From NCBI RefSeq assembly GCF_021018805.1, contig NW_026960612.1, forward strand, positions 2,604,001-2,668,000: DNA of 64,000 nucleotides, given 5' to 3'. A program made the position numbers and the translations under genes. Below are positions 1 through 12,962 of the stretch, one piece after another. The first letter of the stretch is position 1. Each line of letters opens with the position of its first letter. The notes beneath the pieces were generated by a model. That model ran no database searches, was not told the origin of the DNA, and saw only the letters and a program-made list of their open reading frames with translations. The DNA is from Prinia subflava (Eukaryota > Chordata > Aves > Passeriformes > Cisticolidae).

Positions 1-3000
1 AGCAGGGAGATGGCTGTCTCATGAAGCAAAGGGAGAGGAAGAAGATGGGAGAAATGATGGGAGAAAGAGAAGAGAAAGGATGAATAGTAAGCATGGAAGC
101 AAATGATGGGAGCTCGCAGCCATGAGATGGACATAGAGCTGGGACATCATGGAAGGCAAGGAGGCTTGAAGTCCTTTCTGTGCTGGAACCCCGTGGGCAC
201 ACTTATGGCAGAGGAACAGAGACAGGAAAGAGGAAAAGTATGAGAAGAGGGAGGCAAAAACTGAGAATGATAAAGGAAGACAGGAACAAAGCTTCTCATT
301 TCCAGCCAGGGAGTCCCATGCAGGAAAGCCTACTCAGGCACCACAGAGTGACAAGAAATCAGCCACCCAAGCCTCAGACAGGAAAACTCAACACTGGGAA
401 GGAGCAGCAAAGAATCCAAAGAGGAAAGCAAAGGTAAACAAATGGCTAAGGATTAAGGAATCATGACTTCCTCAGAAGCACTTATTTATAAAATGCTGAA
501 AATATAAGAATTACTATAGTATTCTAAAATTAGGGGCCAAAGCCTGAGGGTAAGCCTCATGTGCAGCAGCGTGAGACATCCCCCTGTCTCTGATGCAAAG
601 TGAAATAGCCCTGAATATTGCAGTACTGCTGAAGGAGGTGCTTTTGAGCCCAGATGCACTGGCGCCATTTTCCCCCTGAAAATAGCAGACTGAGTCATTA
701 TTGTAGAGTTCTCTGATGTTAATGAGTAAACTGAAACAGGTATATATATGTGTGTGTGTGTTCTCAAATTGACTATTTCCACAGGATTTTCCTTAATCCT
801 TAAGGAAAATCGTTATAGAAATGCACAAAAGACAACCTTATCACAGATTGTTTAACTATCTTTTATCATGTAATACAGGATTATCTGCATAACAGCATTC
901 AGTAGGGGAGTAGTGAAGTGGTGTTAGCCCCCTTTCTAGATTCTATAGGATTTTTAAGCTTTTTTAAATTGATATGTATTTGCTTTGCACATTCAAAGTT
1001 CACTTTTAAATTCACTACCACTTCTTCATCTGTTGTAAAGGGAGCACAACAGTAAAAAAAAAAAAACCACTGCAGCTGCCAGAGCAGTGTTGCTGGAAAG
1101 TAAACAGGCAGTTTCAGGTTCCTGACGTTTTTCTCTTGGCCTTCTTCATCACCATTTCATTGATGTAAAAAAAATAGATTTACTGAAAATAAAAAAAGAA
1201 TGTTTGGCTATATGAAATATAAGGAAATTTTCCTACTGCTTTCTTCCAGCTTTCAACAGAAAATAACAACAATCACTTGTATTTATAATTGAAACTGCTA
1301 ACTTGAGAGTCTAGCTCAAGTGCTTTAATCTGAACCCATATGAATTACACACCACATCCACACATCAGCCAGCAGGGTTGGTAGCCTTGGCGAAGTTACT
1401 TTCTCTCTGCTGCTTATTTAAAAATCACACATTCTGTATAAAAAAAGGTGTGAAAATGCTTCTCAGTCTCTCAGTGCTTCTACCTCAGAAATACCGTCAA
1501 AGCAAACCTTTCTCTCTCTTCACTGATATAATTTTGACAGAACCAGCAAGAAGAGATCCAATGTGTGGATATGCCAGATTTGTGTATGAAAATATAACCT
1601 GTACTCCTGGTTTAGATTTGAGTTCCTGCAGCTGCTTCCCATTGACCATAGCAGACTTCATCATAGAGAGAGAAGGGCACACAGAAGAGGAAGACCTGTC
1701 TGATACACACATGCCAACATTCTGATTTATTCCTACAGCTCAATATCCTTTGACATTTATATTTAGCACAACAATGATGACAGTCACACACGTAGGTGAT
1801 TCACTGATTATGGCCTTTGATGTAAAAAGCTATCAGAGAGTAAACACAGACATATCTCATACCAATCATCTGATCCTTTGATTTCTAAAGCCTGTGTCTC
1901 AAAAGGCCATTCAGCCTCCTCATGACAGGTACTGTTGGATGCACAAGTCTGTGCTTCCCCCAAGGCTGGAGCAACTTTCCAGGCACCTCTCTCCTGTCTG
2001 AGAGCAAGGGAAGAGGAGTCAGGGCCCTGGGAACACATATGGGCCAGGAACTATTATTCCCCTACATGTGCCTTCTCTCTGGGGTGCTGTTCCCATCACC
2101 CAATTCATGTCATTACTGCCAGACAGTACTTGTGTCACTGCCCTGGCCCCTTAACCCACACGAAGGAAAGAAACATGGGGCCGGGAGGCTGCCAGGAGGC
2201 TGCTGTGGGAACTGTCCCAAGCACAACGTTGCTGAAAAGGATGGAAGATGAGGAAGACTCACATGTGCACTCTTGCTCTATGACTGCTAGTGGCCGAGTT
2301 GAGGGGCAGCCTGAAGCCCAGGTCCTCCACTGCCCAGGTCAGAGTGCCAAAGGTGAGAACTGCAGGTGCAGCAACCTCTGAAGAGCAGAGCAACTATTTT
2401 TTTTGAGGTATATCACCAGGTCACAGCCTGCTCTGGTCTAGTGGAGATAGCCCCAGTTCACCATCAGCAAATTTGTATGAGTACTGTCCCAAGGGAGCAA
2501 GAGGCTGTGCCCACCTAAGCCTCTGGCCACACTGCATTCAGTCAGACCCAGGGGCAGAAAACTACTTCTGCACTGGCAGGGCATCCAACAGCCCTAAAAT
2601 TACAGAGAGGAGAAACAAGGGCACGGAAGTGTGGGGGCATGGGAGAAGGTGGCTCATGTCCTGCACCTCCCTGATGGTTGCATCTGTTTCGTTGAAACGT
2701 TTGCCAGTAATTTGTAACACTCATGTTTGTAAAACATACGTGTTACAGAGTATTAGCCACACACTTAAAATGTGGGCAGCTAGAGACAAAAAAGCAGTGG
2801 AAGTTGCAGCCCAGTGGGCTGGGTGACTGGAGTGAGCCACACCATACCCTCCTACCCAGTTGGCATCCCAAGTGACACAGTTCAGCCTAAGTCAAAGCCT
2901 GCGTCATCCGATCCTCAGTGCCACCACACATCCCAAGGATGGGCCACATCCCAGGGATGGCATCTGACCCCACTGTTACTGACATTGATCATATGTAACA

Positions 3001-4398
3001 ACCATTTTTGCACAACTCCCTCCAAGATTCACAGTGACAGTACTAAGAACTGAATGTAGCCCCACAGGAAAAATGATGACCACCCCTGTCCCTGTTAAGA
3101 GCCTTTACAGAAGCTCAGTGTAGTCAGAGAAACTCCTTGACTGGGGAGCCTCTGCTAAATCCATTGATATCACTCTGACAACATATATAGTTCTTAAGAC
3201 TAAGATTTGAGGTTATAACAGGTGACAAATCAGGGTGTCCCAATTCCCCTTGCACCCATCACAGGTTTTTTCAGGCTTTGCTGAGACTTTCAGGCAGTTG
3301 GTGGAGAGATGGCAGAAAGCAGAGAAGCTAATGTAAGTCATAGGCACTGCAGTTCTGATGAAAAGCTACAGTACTTTCACTTTTGATTTCATCAATGTAA
3401 ATGTAAACCTCTGGCCTCCACAGTAAAAACCTGGAGCTAGTAAACACAACTGCAAGTGAACTTGGGGACTACTAATCTACATCCTTCTCAGCTGAAGTCA
3501 TTCTGTTTGTTCTTACCTCTCACCTGAAAGCAGTTAATGAAGATGCTAATAGAGGTATGTCCTACAGACATAGCATGAAAATAACTAGATCTCCAAACTG
3601 CCTTACTCCTTTGATCTGCTTTATCTGATCAAATTAATCAATGGTTATGACACTTCATAATTTTACATTTAAAGGAGTACGTCAACGTAATTCCTTCAGA
3701 TCCAGGAAGATCGCTGAAGAAACTCAAAACATTATTTATATAAAGAAGTGCTGCTTTTTAAACTGCTTGGCAGACAGATATTTGTTTATTAAACAGGACA
3801 AAACACAACTCAAGTAACAGATCAATAAGAATACTTCACTGAAGCTGCCTTTGCCTGTGCACCTGTGGAAAGCCTCAGCACCACAGTGGCAAGCTCAGGT
3901 CCCTCTATCATTGCAAAAGCAGTTTGTAAATATTTTGGGAAAGTGTCTGTTGGATCTCAAAAAATATTTAAGTAAAAATAAAAGTAGTCATTAAAGATGA
4001 AACATGGAAAATGGAGGGGTTGCAAGCAGTGTGTTATTTTTCTATCTGCCCTAAAAGACATTCCAGCAGACATTGCTCCCTTCTGCAATATGACCTCAGA
4101 AAATGATGTTGCTACAACTGTCAGTGGATTGCAAAACACAAACAAATAAAAACTGTTCTGATTTCCCTGAGAGCGTTCTCAGCCAAAGTAGACATGCATA
4201 ATTTTCCCACAGAGTAGAGCACAATGTTAGAAACAGGACAGCAAAAAGTAATGCACAAATAAGCCCTTACAGCCAGGGATTGTTGAACACCTTATAGAAA
4301 GCATCACCATAAAACTTTTTCAGTGCTGGAAAACATTAAATTATCCTGGAGGAAACCAAACTAAGGGGATGCCTGAAAAGCATAATAATTTAGAATAC
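1..4398. other. Intronic sequence without recognisable genes
   Basis: The first 480 bases are purine-rich on the plus strand (GGGAGA and GAAGA runs). A short TATATG/TG microsatellite lies at about 742-760 and an A-run at about 1053-1065. Several open frames of 60-150 codons occur, but none shows a domain or splice context. I see no LTR, CR1 or RNA gene in this stretch. Confidence 0.5.
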
Positions 4399-4823
4399 TA
4401 TCCTGGGTCTGGCCAGGACAGGGTTAATTTTGCAGTAGCCAGGAGGGGGCATGACTCGGACCCAGAGGTTATTCTGTACCACCACACTTTGTCACTGCCA
4501 AGGCTGGAGGTAAGGGAGTGTCTTCTGGGAAGAAGGGGTTCCTTTTGGTCAAGTGGCATGGCAGGGGGAGCTGTCCAGTCCTGTCTGCTGCTGGGGGTTT
4601 TCTGTGTAAATCCTTCCTTTCCTGTACCCTGTCATTAGTATTGTTGCTGCTACTGTTTGTTTTCTCATTCCATTGCTCTTTCCAGTAAATTGTTCTTATC
4701 TCAACTCACGGTGCCTCCAATTCTCCTCTGCAGCAGAAGAGTGGCCAGGAGGGGAGTGAGTGAAAGAAGTGCGGGTTTTAGTGGGAATTCTAAATTGGAA
4801 CATATCATTCCTAAACCATGTCA
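4399..4823 (+). repeat. Degraded ERV LTR, plus sense
   Basis: The block begins TATCCTGGGTCTGG, a decayed form of the TGTCCTGG start common to bird LTRs. It continues with AGGACAGGGTTAATTTTGC and later has a CCAGTAAATTGTTCTTATCTC segment of the type that carries the polyadenylation signal in these LTRs (AGTAAA near 4684). It ends CTAAACCATGTCA, mirroring the start. No perfect target-site duplication is left (AATAC against GATAT), so the copy is old. No internal viral sequence adjoins it, so it is a solo LTR. Confidence 0.65.
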
Positions 4824-5933
4824 GATATCAACTAACTCCCCTTTTCTTCCCCACCTAAAGACCTAAAACCATATACATGGATGAGAGCAAGCCAGCAATA
4901 TCATTTGGTTAAAAGGGGATACTGGTACCAGTGATATTGCAGTAATGGAACTGTGGAATAAAATGTCTTGCTAACTGACTTTCTGAATGTCCAGGTAACC
5001 TGTGGAAGAGAAGGGAGCAAATGGAACTCAAAAAAAGGACATTTTGTTGGAGAAGCAAATGAAAGAATATCTTCCAGCATCCCCTACTGAAGAAAAATCA
5101 GGTCACCTTGAGAACAACTGCCTGCTCTGACTGGTCCCATAGTACTTTTTGATGCATGATGTCAAGGACTTCTTGATGTATCTAATAGAATCTTCAAGGA
5201 CGTGTGACCTTTGTCTATGGGTGAGAGCCAGTGACAAAGAATGCTAATGGACATGCTGCAGTGAACCCAGACCTAACTCTTGACCAACAGGAAACTAGCA
5301 AAATTCAGACAAAAAATGGGGAACTAAACTACTTATTTAAGAGTTTCTTGCTTTTCATTCCCAGTGGAGGCTTCAATACCCAGAATAATCTGCTAATAAA
5401 TTTCCAGGTACTTTCAACCTGTCTCAGTTCCCATGTGATTGACCGTGACCTATAGCTTCTCCACTAAATTCAGAATTGTTTTACCTGAAATCAGTCAAGG
5501 CAGTATCTTTAAAGCAGACCCTTTCATATGCAAAGGTAGAGGCAAACTGGCCTGAATCCAACTAAAAGTCTTTGAGGAGTATATTAAACACCATGAGAAA
5601 TACTGCAAGCAATAAACTAGTGGAGGTAATTTTCTAATTACGGTCATCATTTTCAGGATCTGAGGTGGACAAAATTTAAGAAGCAGGATGACATTCCTAA
5701 ACCTGTAGTGGAAAAAATGGGACAAAGGAATGTAGCAAAAGCTGTACAATCACCAACACCTGTTCCTCAACTAAATATCACAGCCTGGCTGTTTAATGGC
5801 CATTTCCTGCAGAAATACCACTTGTACTCCTGAACAAGTCCAAAACAATTGGCATAAACCAGCAGGAGTGGCACAAAGCAGTACAAAGTACATGACATTA
5901 ATGTAGCTTATCTCCGTTCTGTCAGCAGTATGG
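4824..5933. other. Intronic sequence, nothing recognised
   Basis: Ordinary AT-rich DNA between two LTRs. Open frames are short and have no recognisable domain. The last bases before 5939 form the left copy of the next LTR's target-site duplication. Confidence 0.4.
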
Positions 5934-5938
5934 TTGTG

Positions 5939-7307
5939 TGTCATGGGTTGGCACTAGCCAGATGTTAATGCACCCATGAATATATGTTTTTTCCCTAACA
6001 ACTACTGTGGGATGTGATCAGGAACAGAGCAGAGCAGGCTTAAATCTTGAAAACAAAAAAACACCAAAACTTTATTACATTACATAAGAACAGAGACAGA
6101 AAAACTCTTAAACACACACAGAGACAGAAATAAAAACTTCTCAGAACATTTCTTCTCCTAGTTTCCACCCCCTACACATTACTCTTCACAGACCAAACCT
6201 TTGGGTTTTAGATCAAACAATCACCACTCAAAAAAACTAATCTTCAATTCAGCAAGGGAGAGAGGAGTCTCTCTCGCACTACAGACTGTTCCTCAGAAAA
6301 CACGGGTCCACCCCTTATGTGTTTCTATGTCACTCGTGGCACCGCCCAGAGAAGTCTGCCAGGGTGACACTCTCTTTTTCCTATGTCTAGCGCTCTCACT
6401 GCTGTCTATAGGCTAAAGCTGCATACAGGGCTCTTTTAAGGATACTTGCATGCCGAGCTCTCCCCCTTTTTACCCAGGGGCTGGGGTTCCGAGAGCAGGT
6501 CTCCCCTGAGGGCAGAGGGCACCACCTCACCTTCCCCCTCTCTTCTCTGTTTGCTCCATTCTTCAAGTGCTAGTCACTGTAGCAAAAGCAAGGGCAGCTG
6601 TATCCACCGAAAATGCAGTTTATGTTCAAAAGAGACTTAAGTTCAGTCCATAGCTGACATTATGCAAGAAAAGTCTAGCTCAGAAAGCTACTCCTCTCAT
6701 TCTTTGCCCATCGGGTTCTTTCTAATCGTGCTTTATCATCTCGGTCCCAGGACGCTTCCCTCTCTCTTCCGAAACCACCATTCATGAGAATCAATGTCTA
6801 AGAAAAGTTTCTTTCTGCCACACAAGGGTTAAGAGCTTCTAGCTCTCGGCAGGGTGCAGGCTCAGGCACTCTCAGGCTCGGCAACTCTCACGTAGCTGGG
6901 CACCTTCTCCCGGAGTTTGGGGGGGGGAGGGGGGGGAGGGTGAGCACACACAGAAAACACTTCTACAGTTTTCCACCCCTCCATCCTGGATGGGGCAGCT
7001 CAGTTCCAGTCCTGTCCACTCTCTTCTCCCCCCCGGGGCTCCGGCTTACTTGAGCCCGACCATGTGTTTCCCCTCCCCCACTCAGCCTCGTGGCTGGGCG
7101 GGGGAAGGAAGCCTGAGACCTCTCTCTGCTTAAACCAGAATCTAAAAGAGGCCGAACCCCCCTGGAGTCCTGCTTTTAACTCTTTGTGTCCTCAGAGGCG
7201 TGTCTAAACCTCTGAGTGACCAATCCAGGTGCCAGCAGAAAAGCTGATTACTGATTAGCCTGCCCACATCCCCCTGGAAAAATTGACTTCCCCCCGCAAC
7301 CACGACA
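5939..7307 (-). repeat. 1.37 kb solo LTR, minus sense, with TSD
   Basis: The element runs from TGTCATGGG to ACCACGACA on the plus strand, so it has TG...CA ends. It is flanked by perfect 5-bp duplications TTGTG at 5934-5938 and 7308-7312. Its sense strand is minus: the polyadenylation signal reads as TTTATT at 6071-6076. A G-run at about 6917-6940 lies inside. A second copy of about 1365 bp in opposite orientation is at 36615-37979. A 5-bp duplication fits a class II or III ERV. No coding sequence adjoins it, so it is a solo LTR left by LTR-LTR recombination. Confidence 0.92.
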
Positions 7308-7312
7308 TTGTG

Positions 7313-10300
7313 ACAGCTTGTTCTGGCTTTCCACCTCTGGCTACAGTGTCGTGCTTGGCACGTGCCCCTCTGTCTCTCTTAACAGGTGGCAGGACCCACT
7401 GGGTCTCCCAAACTAAAGTCTGAGTCTCTTTTTGCTTCCAGCCATGAGGGTTTGACTGACTGCATTATGCCCTTGGCCACCCCCTCACCTCATTAGATGG
7501 GATACTAAACTGCTTAGCCGTATTTCACTTTCCATAGCAGCATATTAAGACCAGGTTACTAAAGGATTAGGAAGTATAACATTAAAGTGTTATACATACA
7601 AAGAGAGTTGCCTGTCCTAGTCTCTGCTAAATCTTGCTCAGAGAGGACCTGTTAAAAGACAGGAGATGCCAAAAGGAAAGAAACCACAGAAAAAAGGTTA
7701 TGAATCTGGACTATGGTGGAAGTGGCTGCATACATGGCCCAAGAGAAGGAAAAGGAGCATTATGATTAGTGATTGACATCCAGCTCTTCTGGACAGGCAG
7801 ACAAATAGAGCAAGCAAGGGCATAAATATGAATAATTTTTTTTTTAAATTCACATACATTAACAGTTAGAATTTAATGGCTGTGGTCACTAAGGGACAAA
7901 AAGCAGAACCAGATCATTGCAAATGAATAGGAGAGCCTGTTAGTATGTCAGTGATCCTGCTTCAGATTATTTTCAAACAGGAAGCAGCCTCCTGTGAAGG
8001 TAGAGAACTTAAGTTACTTGACCTTGGTTTGTTCTCAAAAGTCACATAACCAAATTTTGTTTTAGATCTCCTAATTTATTCCATTTTCTGTTCTCTTCTT
8101 CATTGGATTTTAAACCACTGTAACTTGTGGATTTTGCTCAAATTTCTCTCCATGGCAGGTTTACTAACTTATGGGTGGCCTGTGAAGAGGTTAAAAAAAG
8201 ATCTGTTCCAGTCAAAAGCCAAGCTAGTCCTACATTAATTTCTGTATCACACAGCTACTATAGTAGAATACTCTCCACTCTCATCACCTATGCTTACCAC
8301 TTTTATGGAGCTATTGTAAAGTCAGCAGAGAATCTGCCTCCTGTATCTTCCCGATGTTTCTCTCATGTTATGATCAGATGACACATGAACCCATTTGCAT
8401 CCGTATCTCATTCAAGGATGCTCTATTCCCTTTGCAAACAGAATACAAGAGTCCCTTGGCCCTTGTGTGCAGGATTTGGTAGGCAAGAGAGGGGGAAGAA
8501 AGTGATCTTCCCAAAGACATTGTTTTCTCAGAGGATGCCGTGAGGTGATCCAGTGCTTTGCAACTCTTCCACTAGAGCCCACCAGCTGAACAAAAGCAAA
8601 ACCCAAGCACTGGTCACCCTCACTGCCCCTGCACCTGGTGGCCCCATCACAAAACCCACACATGCAACTGGGAAATATCTGATGCTTCCTTGCTAAACCT
8701 GCACAATCCAAGCATCTACCACACTCTTCAGGTGTGGGGCACTCCAGTTTCTGGGCACTAAGTACACATTAACAGTAGCCTGCTTTTATGAGCCCCTCCT
8801 TGGGAAGGTAAATGGTATCTCTATGAGGTTGGTAATGATCAACACAACTGCACATTTGCCACCCAGCTAACCTAAGTGCCCAGAGAAGTTGCACAGCTGC
8901 ATATTCAACTAGCTTTTCCACTTCTTTGACACCCTAGAGTAAACGTCAGTTTGCTAATATTTACTGCTTTTGGTTTTGCTTCTGTTGCTGTAGCTTGCTT
9001 TGAGACTTATGAATGTAAGTGTGCTATAAATGCATATTAGAGACTTCCACAATTACTCTGCATCTGGACTGACACTTCACTCCAGCCTGTTTTCCAAAAG
9101 GCAGATAGTCTTGGAATTGAAAGCACCAAGGGGAAAGAAGTTTATTCACATTTTAGGGAGCTATGCCAGTGATTCCCCTTCTGCCCCATTGCAAGGGGCT
9201 TTCTACTTTATCCAATTTCTTCAGATCACTGGGACTCCAGCTCACTAAGAACAAAAACATTTTAGAGACCTTGACCTGCACCACCACCAACACAGACGTG
9301 CCCCTGCATTTGCCTGCATCCTGGCCATGGTTCTGCAGTGTTGCAGTCAGCCTGTACCTGCACTGACAGCCAGCAGCAATGGTCTCGGTCACAAGCTCTG
9401 CTTTACTTCTTTGAGGCTCCAAGCTGCTATGTCCACATGGTCAGCACAGTGCAGGGGTGCACCAGCTCACATGGACATGTCCAGTGCAGCCCTTCATTCT
9501 GGTCCTTCCTGCTAGTCTGAATCACTGAGCAAGTACAGAGGGACAAGTGACAGAGAGAAACCTCTGAAGAAAAATATTTGAGTCTTCTGTCTTTTGCCAA
9601 GAAGGAACAACATTTATGCTCAAAGTTTTGGTTCAGCAGTTTCAGTCCCTTTGGTAGAACAGGTTGGGTCAAGCAAAAACACAGTCAGTTTGTGATTAAT
9701 TGCAAATTTTTTTATTTCAGCCTACAGTTTATGTTTTAGTCCCCCTACCCATCTACTCTATCAGCAAAAAGTATCAACAACTCCCCGCCTTAGACATTTA
9801 GCAATCTTATAGGACCCTGGTGACTTGTTCAAAGATATATCAACCTTGTATTGCAGACGTTTGTTCTTTTTGGGGACTGAATTCTCATAAATACAGCTTT
9901 GAGCTTCTTATCCACATTTCTGGAAAATGCTGGATCTGTGTTACAGTTGCCACTCCATCCATCCTACCCCACCCCTGGTAGCTTTTGCTCTAAATAAAAC
10001 CAGGACATTAGCGTGGCTACAAACCAGATGATGGACATAACTAGACTAGTTGCAACTGTACCAGTCATTATTACTTAAATCAGACTGTGCTTCCTTGTTC
10101 TTTTATCTCTGTATTTAAACACTGTGCTGATATACACCAAATTCCCTATAGCACTATAACACACTTTATTCATGTCTCACATGTGCTTGTTTACTTGGAT
10201 AGTGCGAAAAATAAATCCCACTTCTACTCCTCACTCACTTTGATTAAATAACACCGGCATGATGGATAAAAATTAAATATTACTGATAATATTACTACTG

Positions 10301-10580
10301 GTAACATGCTAAATGAGCCTCTTAAATAATAATTCAAGAGAATGGATTTACTCAAAAAAGAGGTAACTAGTTGAGAATGTGGCACCATGTAATTGAAACT
10401 TAACCCCAGTGCTACATTTGCATTCATAGACAGACCATAAACTTTGAGTAAAACTATATTCAAATGATTTGGCTAAATTTGGTGCTCACAGGCTGTGCTA
10501 GGCTGACAACTTTCTGAACAGGCTCATGAACTGATTCCATTAGACCTTCTAAAACCTTCTGATGACAGGATGTGTTAATA
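7313..10580. other. Intronic sequence, nothing recognised
   Basis: No LTR, CR1 or gene signature seen. There is a T-run near 7837. The many short open frames lack recognisable domains. The last six bases (10581-10586) form the left TSD of the following LTR. Confidence 0.4.
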
Positions 10581-10586
10581 AGCAAT

Positions 10587-11234
10587 TGTAGTGGTGTGTT
10601 AATGAGTTCTTTATATTTTATAAGTTTTTCTAAGTTCTTTGTAAGATGGTTTGTTCCTTGTACCCCCCGTTTTGCCTTCCTGTTAGTTGTCCCTGGTAAC
10701 CCCCCAGTAACTGTTAGGTGTCAATCCTTTCCCCCCTCCTCCCTGGAGCCTGCCTGTCACCTCAGAGTCCTGCCTCAGAGCTAGAAAGTTCTGTGAGGGG
10801 CTTCGAGTGATAGGCAAGGTTCGGGGAAAATTCCCTCCTCTCTATTCTGTGTGGTCCTCGTTTGTGTCAGTCACCTTCGTATCCCCTTCTGTATTGAACC
10901 CAATTGGTTGTATCCTCCTCACCACCCGCTGTACCGCCCCCCATAAAAGGGGGCCGCAAAAGGCCAAAGGTGGCTCCATCAGAGCAGTCCTTGGCAAGTG
11001 GGGAGGCTCCGCCTGACCCCTCAAATAAATCCCCTTGGACTTACTCGGCCGGCTCCTCCCTTTATTCTCCACCGTCGTCTGCCGCTTGCCACCTGTGCCC
11101 TCGACATTTCGTCGGAACCAAGACCCACTGGATCGGCTTGGCTTGCGCTGCTTGCCAGCCGTACCTGCTGCTTGCCATGGTGCCTGAGCTAGCCTAGGCA
11201 GGGCGGGACTGCGTTCTGAAAGGCACCAGCGACA
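10587..11234 (+). repeat. Solo LTR, plus sense, with 6-bp TSD
   Basis: The element starts TGTAGTGGTG, ends AGCGACA and is flanked by perfect 6-bp duplications AGCAAT at 10581-10586 and 11235-11240. A TATA-type box (ATAAAA, 10943-10948) lies about 80 bases before AATAAA (11024-11029), so the order U3-R-U5 is recognisable. The 6-bp duplication is typical of alpha- and betaretrovirus-like (class II) integrases. The open frames on both strands inside it are incidental to its GC-rich U5. It contains no viral genes. It is distinct from the env-bearing ERV fragment about 300 bases downstream. Confidence 0.92.
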
Positions 11235-11240
11235 AGCAAT

Positions 11241-11548
11241 GGTTTGGGAGCTCCTTAAGACCAAGAAAAAGCAGGTAATGTGTCTATGTGAATTTAGTAG
11301 CTGCACTGATCCAAAAGAGCAACACTGCAAAAACATTCTCAAGCAGCTGCTTCTCTTCCTCACCATTGTACACTAAAGCATTTTAAACCACAGAGTTGTT
11401 TAAACTATAGGGGTGACACATTAAGCACCCTTCCAGTACACATCCTGCAGCCAAAATGAAAATGTGAAAATCCTGCTACAAAACCTAAGCATCCTGCAGC
11501 TAATATAACTGGAAAGTGATAGAATAATGTCTTGATGTCCCCTCATGG
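11241..11548. other. Spacer between the solo LTR and the env-bearing ERV
   Basis: AT-rich host-like sequence of about 300 bases with no recognised feature. Confidence 0.4.
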
Positions 11549-11668
11549 TGTGAAATACAAAGTTATGTTTAGTGTCAGGGAAGTTAAGAAAATCTGTGTA
11601 ATTGTAGTTGTGGAACACGGCCATGGGACAGTTACAAAGATGAGTTCTAATAAACAACCGAGGAAAGC

Positions 11669-12154
11669 ATGGAAGGAAAGAAAAACGGGGAAGAAGGGAG
11701 GCCCAAGACAAGTGATGCCATTGACAAGCTGAACGTCAGACCTAATGCAGTGTATTTACATTGTTTGCGACAATCTTGTCATGAATGTGGTAATTGTGAA
11801 TGGTGGGCAAAGATTAAGTGTGGAGGTTGCAAGTGAATCATTTGGATCCATAGGAGTCGCCTCCGTTGGCTTGCCTGCTGTATTAGCTGGGATGGTAATT
11901 TTCACCCTGGAAATCTTGCGCCAGCATTAAGAGAGTATTTAGGAAATGTGCAGCTAGACAATTTCAGTTTGGAGGATTTGTTTGAAAACGAAGGAGCCAG
12001 ATGGAGAGCCTGGATCGTTTGGCTCATCCAGCAAACTTTGAAACATGTAGTGACCCTTAGGGATACACATATTTTAGGACAGCAGTGTAGTAGAGGGGTG
12101 AGAGTCCCCATTCAACATGGGGCTTCTAAACATAGTTGGGAAAGGACGTGCTGA
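11669..12154 (+). pseudogene. Unrecognised Cys-rich ORF upstream of env
   Basis: A frame opens at ATG 11669 and runs 161 codons to TGA 12152-12154. One in-frame TGA (11834-11836) breaks it after codon 55. The first part carries six cysteines spaced C-X4-C-X2-C-X2-C-X7-C-X2-C with two Trp between, followed by a stop right after the last pair. The second part is acidic then Trp-rich (W at about residues 114-120) and overlaps the env start by 38 bases in another frame. I do not recognise the product. It could be the end of pol, an accessory or regulatory protein, or a chance frame. The zinc-ribbon-like spacing and long openness are what can be seen; function is unknown. Confidence 0.35.
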
Positions 12155-12962
12155 TATTGGCAGCGGTGCCGTAATGGTCGTCGCAATCGCCATTCTAGCC
12201 ACACTACACAAGGTTGATACTGCCACAGCAGACCCTGGGAGAGCCTTATTTGACCCCAGAGAAAATGTTTGGGTAACGCTGGCACAAAGCCTGAATACTG
12301 CCTCCTTTTGTGCCAGTTTGGCCGTCCCAATGTCACCATTTGTGACATGCTTGGTAGGTGTTCCAATAAATGACGCCAACATAAATTTGTTGACTGAGAC
12401 CCCCATAGGAGATTTTTGTAACAGTGAGGTAAACTATTATGAAAATGGATTGGTGATTAGCTTTCTCTCGATTACTGGAAAATGTATGTATGGAATCGAC
12501 TCATGGATCCTTACACTACCCTTTTATCCAGGCGATCCTCCGGAGCTTGAAATTCTTGGGACACTTACTGCTCCTTCATGTTTTAATGCATCAGCATATG
12601 GGTGGCCATTGGGGATAAAGGATGGGAATCGTATAAGGCCTACTTTTGTTACAGGGTCAAACGGATGGAATAACGAATCCTTATGGTGCTTGGAGCTGAC
12701 TCAGAATAAAACAACCCCAGCGTCATCGATCTACCCTAGGCAATTACGTGCTGGCCTATTTTTAATATGTGGCAATCGCGCCTGGGCCAGGATACCTCCA
12801 GCACCTGTTGGTGGGCCATGTACAATTGGACAAATAAGCATGGCAATGCCACACCATCATCCTAATGTCAGTCATCCAAAGGTTAAAACACAATACAGCC
12901 GAACTAAACACACAGCCACTATATTCCTTGGAGAAAACTGTAATGATGAGGTAAAGTTATGA
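12117..12962 (+). pseudogene. env: Env surface subunit (SU), alpharetrovirus-like ERV
   Basis: A 281-codon frame begins at ATG 12117. It has an N-terminal hydrophobic stretch (VMVVAIAILATL, about residues 19-30) that could act as signal peptide. A glycoprotein-like body follows with many Cys and several N-X-S/T sites. The SU segment WVTLAQSLNTASFC and the TM that follows in the same frame mark it as retroviral Env. In a live virus SU binds the host receptor. Here TGA at 12960-12962 ends it close to where the SU/TM cleavage junction would lie, so SU and TM are separated. This is a fossil; the frame is otherwise unbroken over about 840 bases. Confidence 0.8.

Noticed and set aside
10842..11366. 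174-codon minus-strand frame
   Set aside because: It lies almost wholly inside the solo LTR 10587-11234, antisense to its transcription signals.
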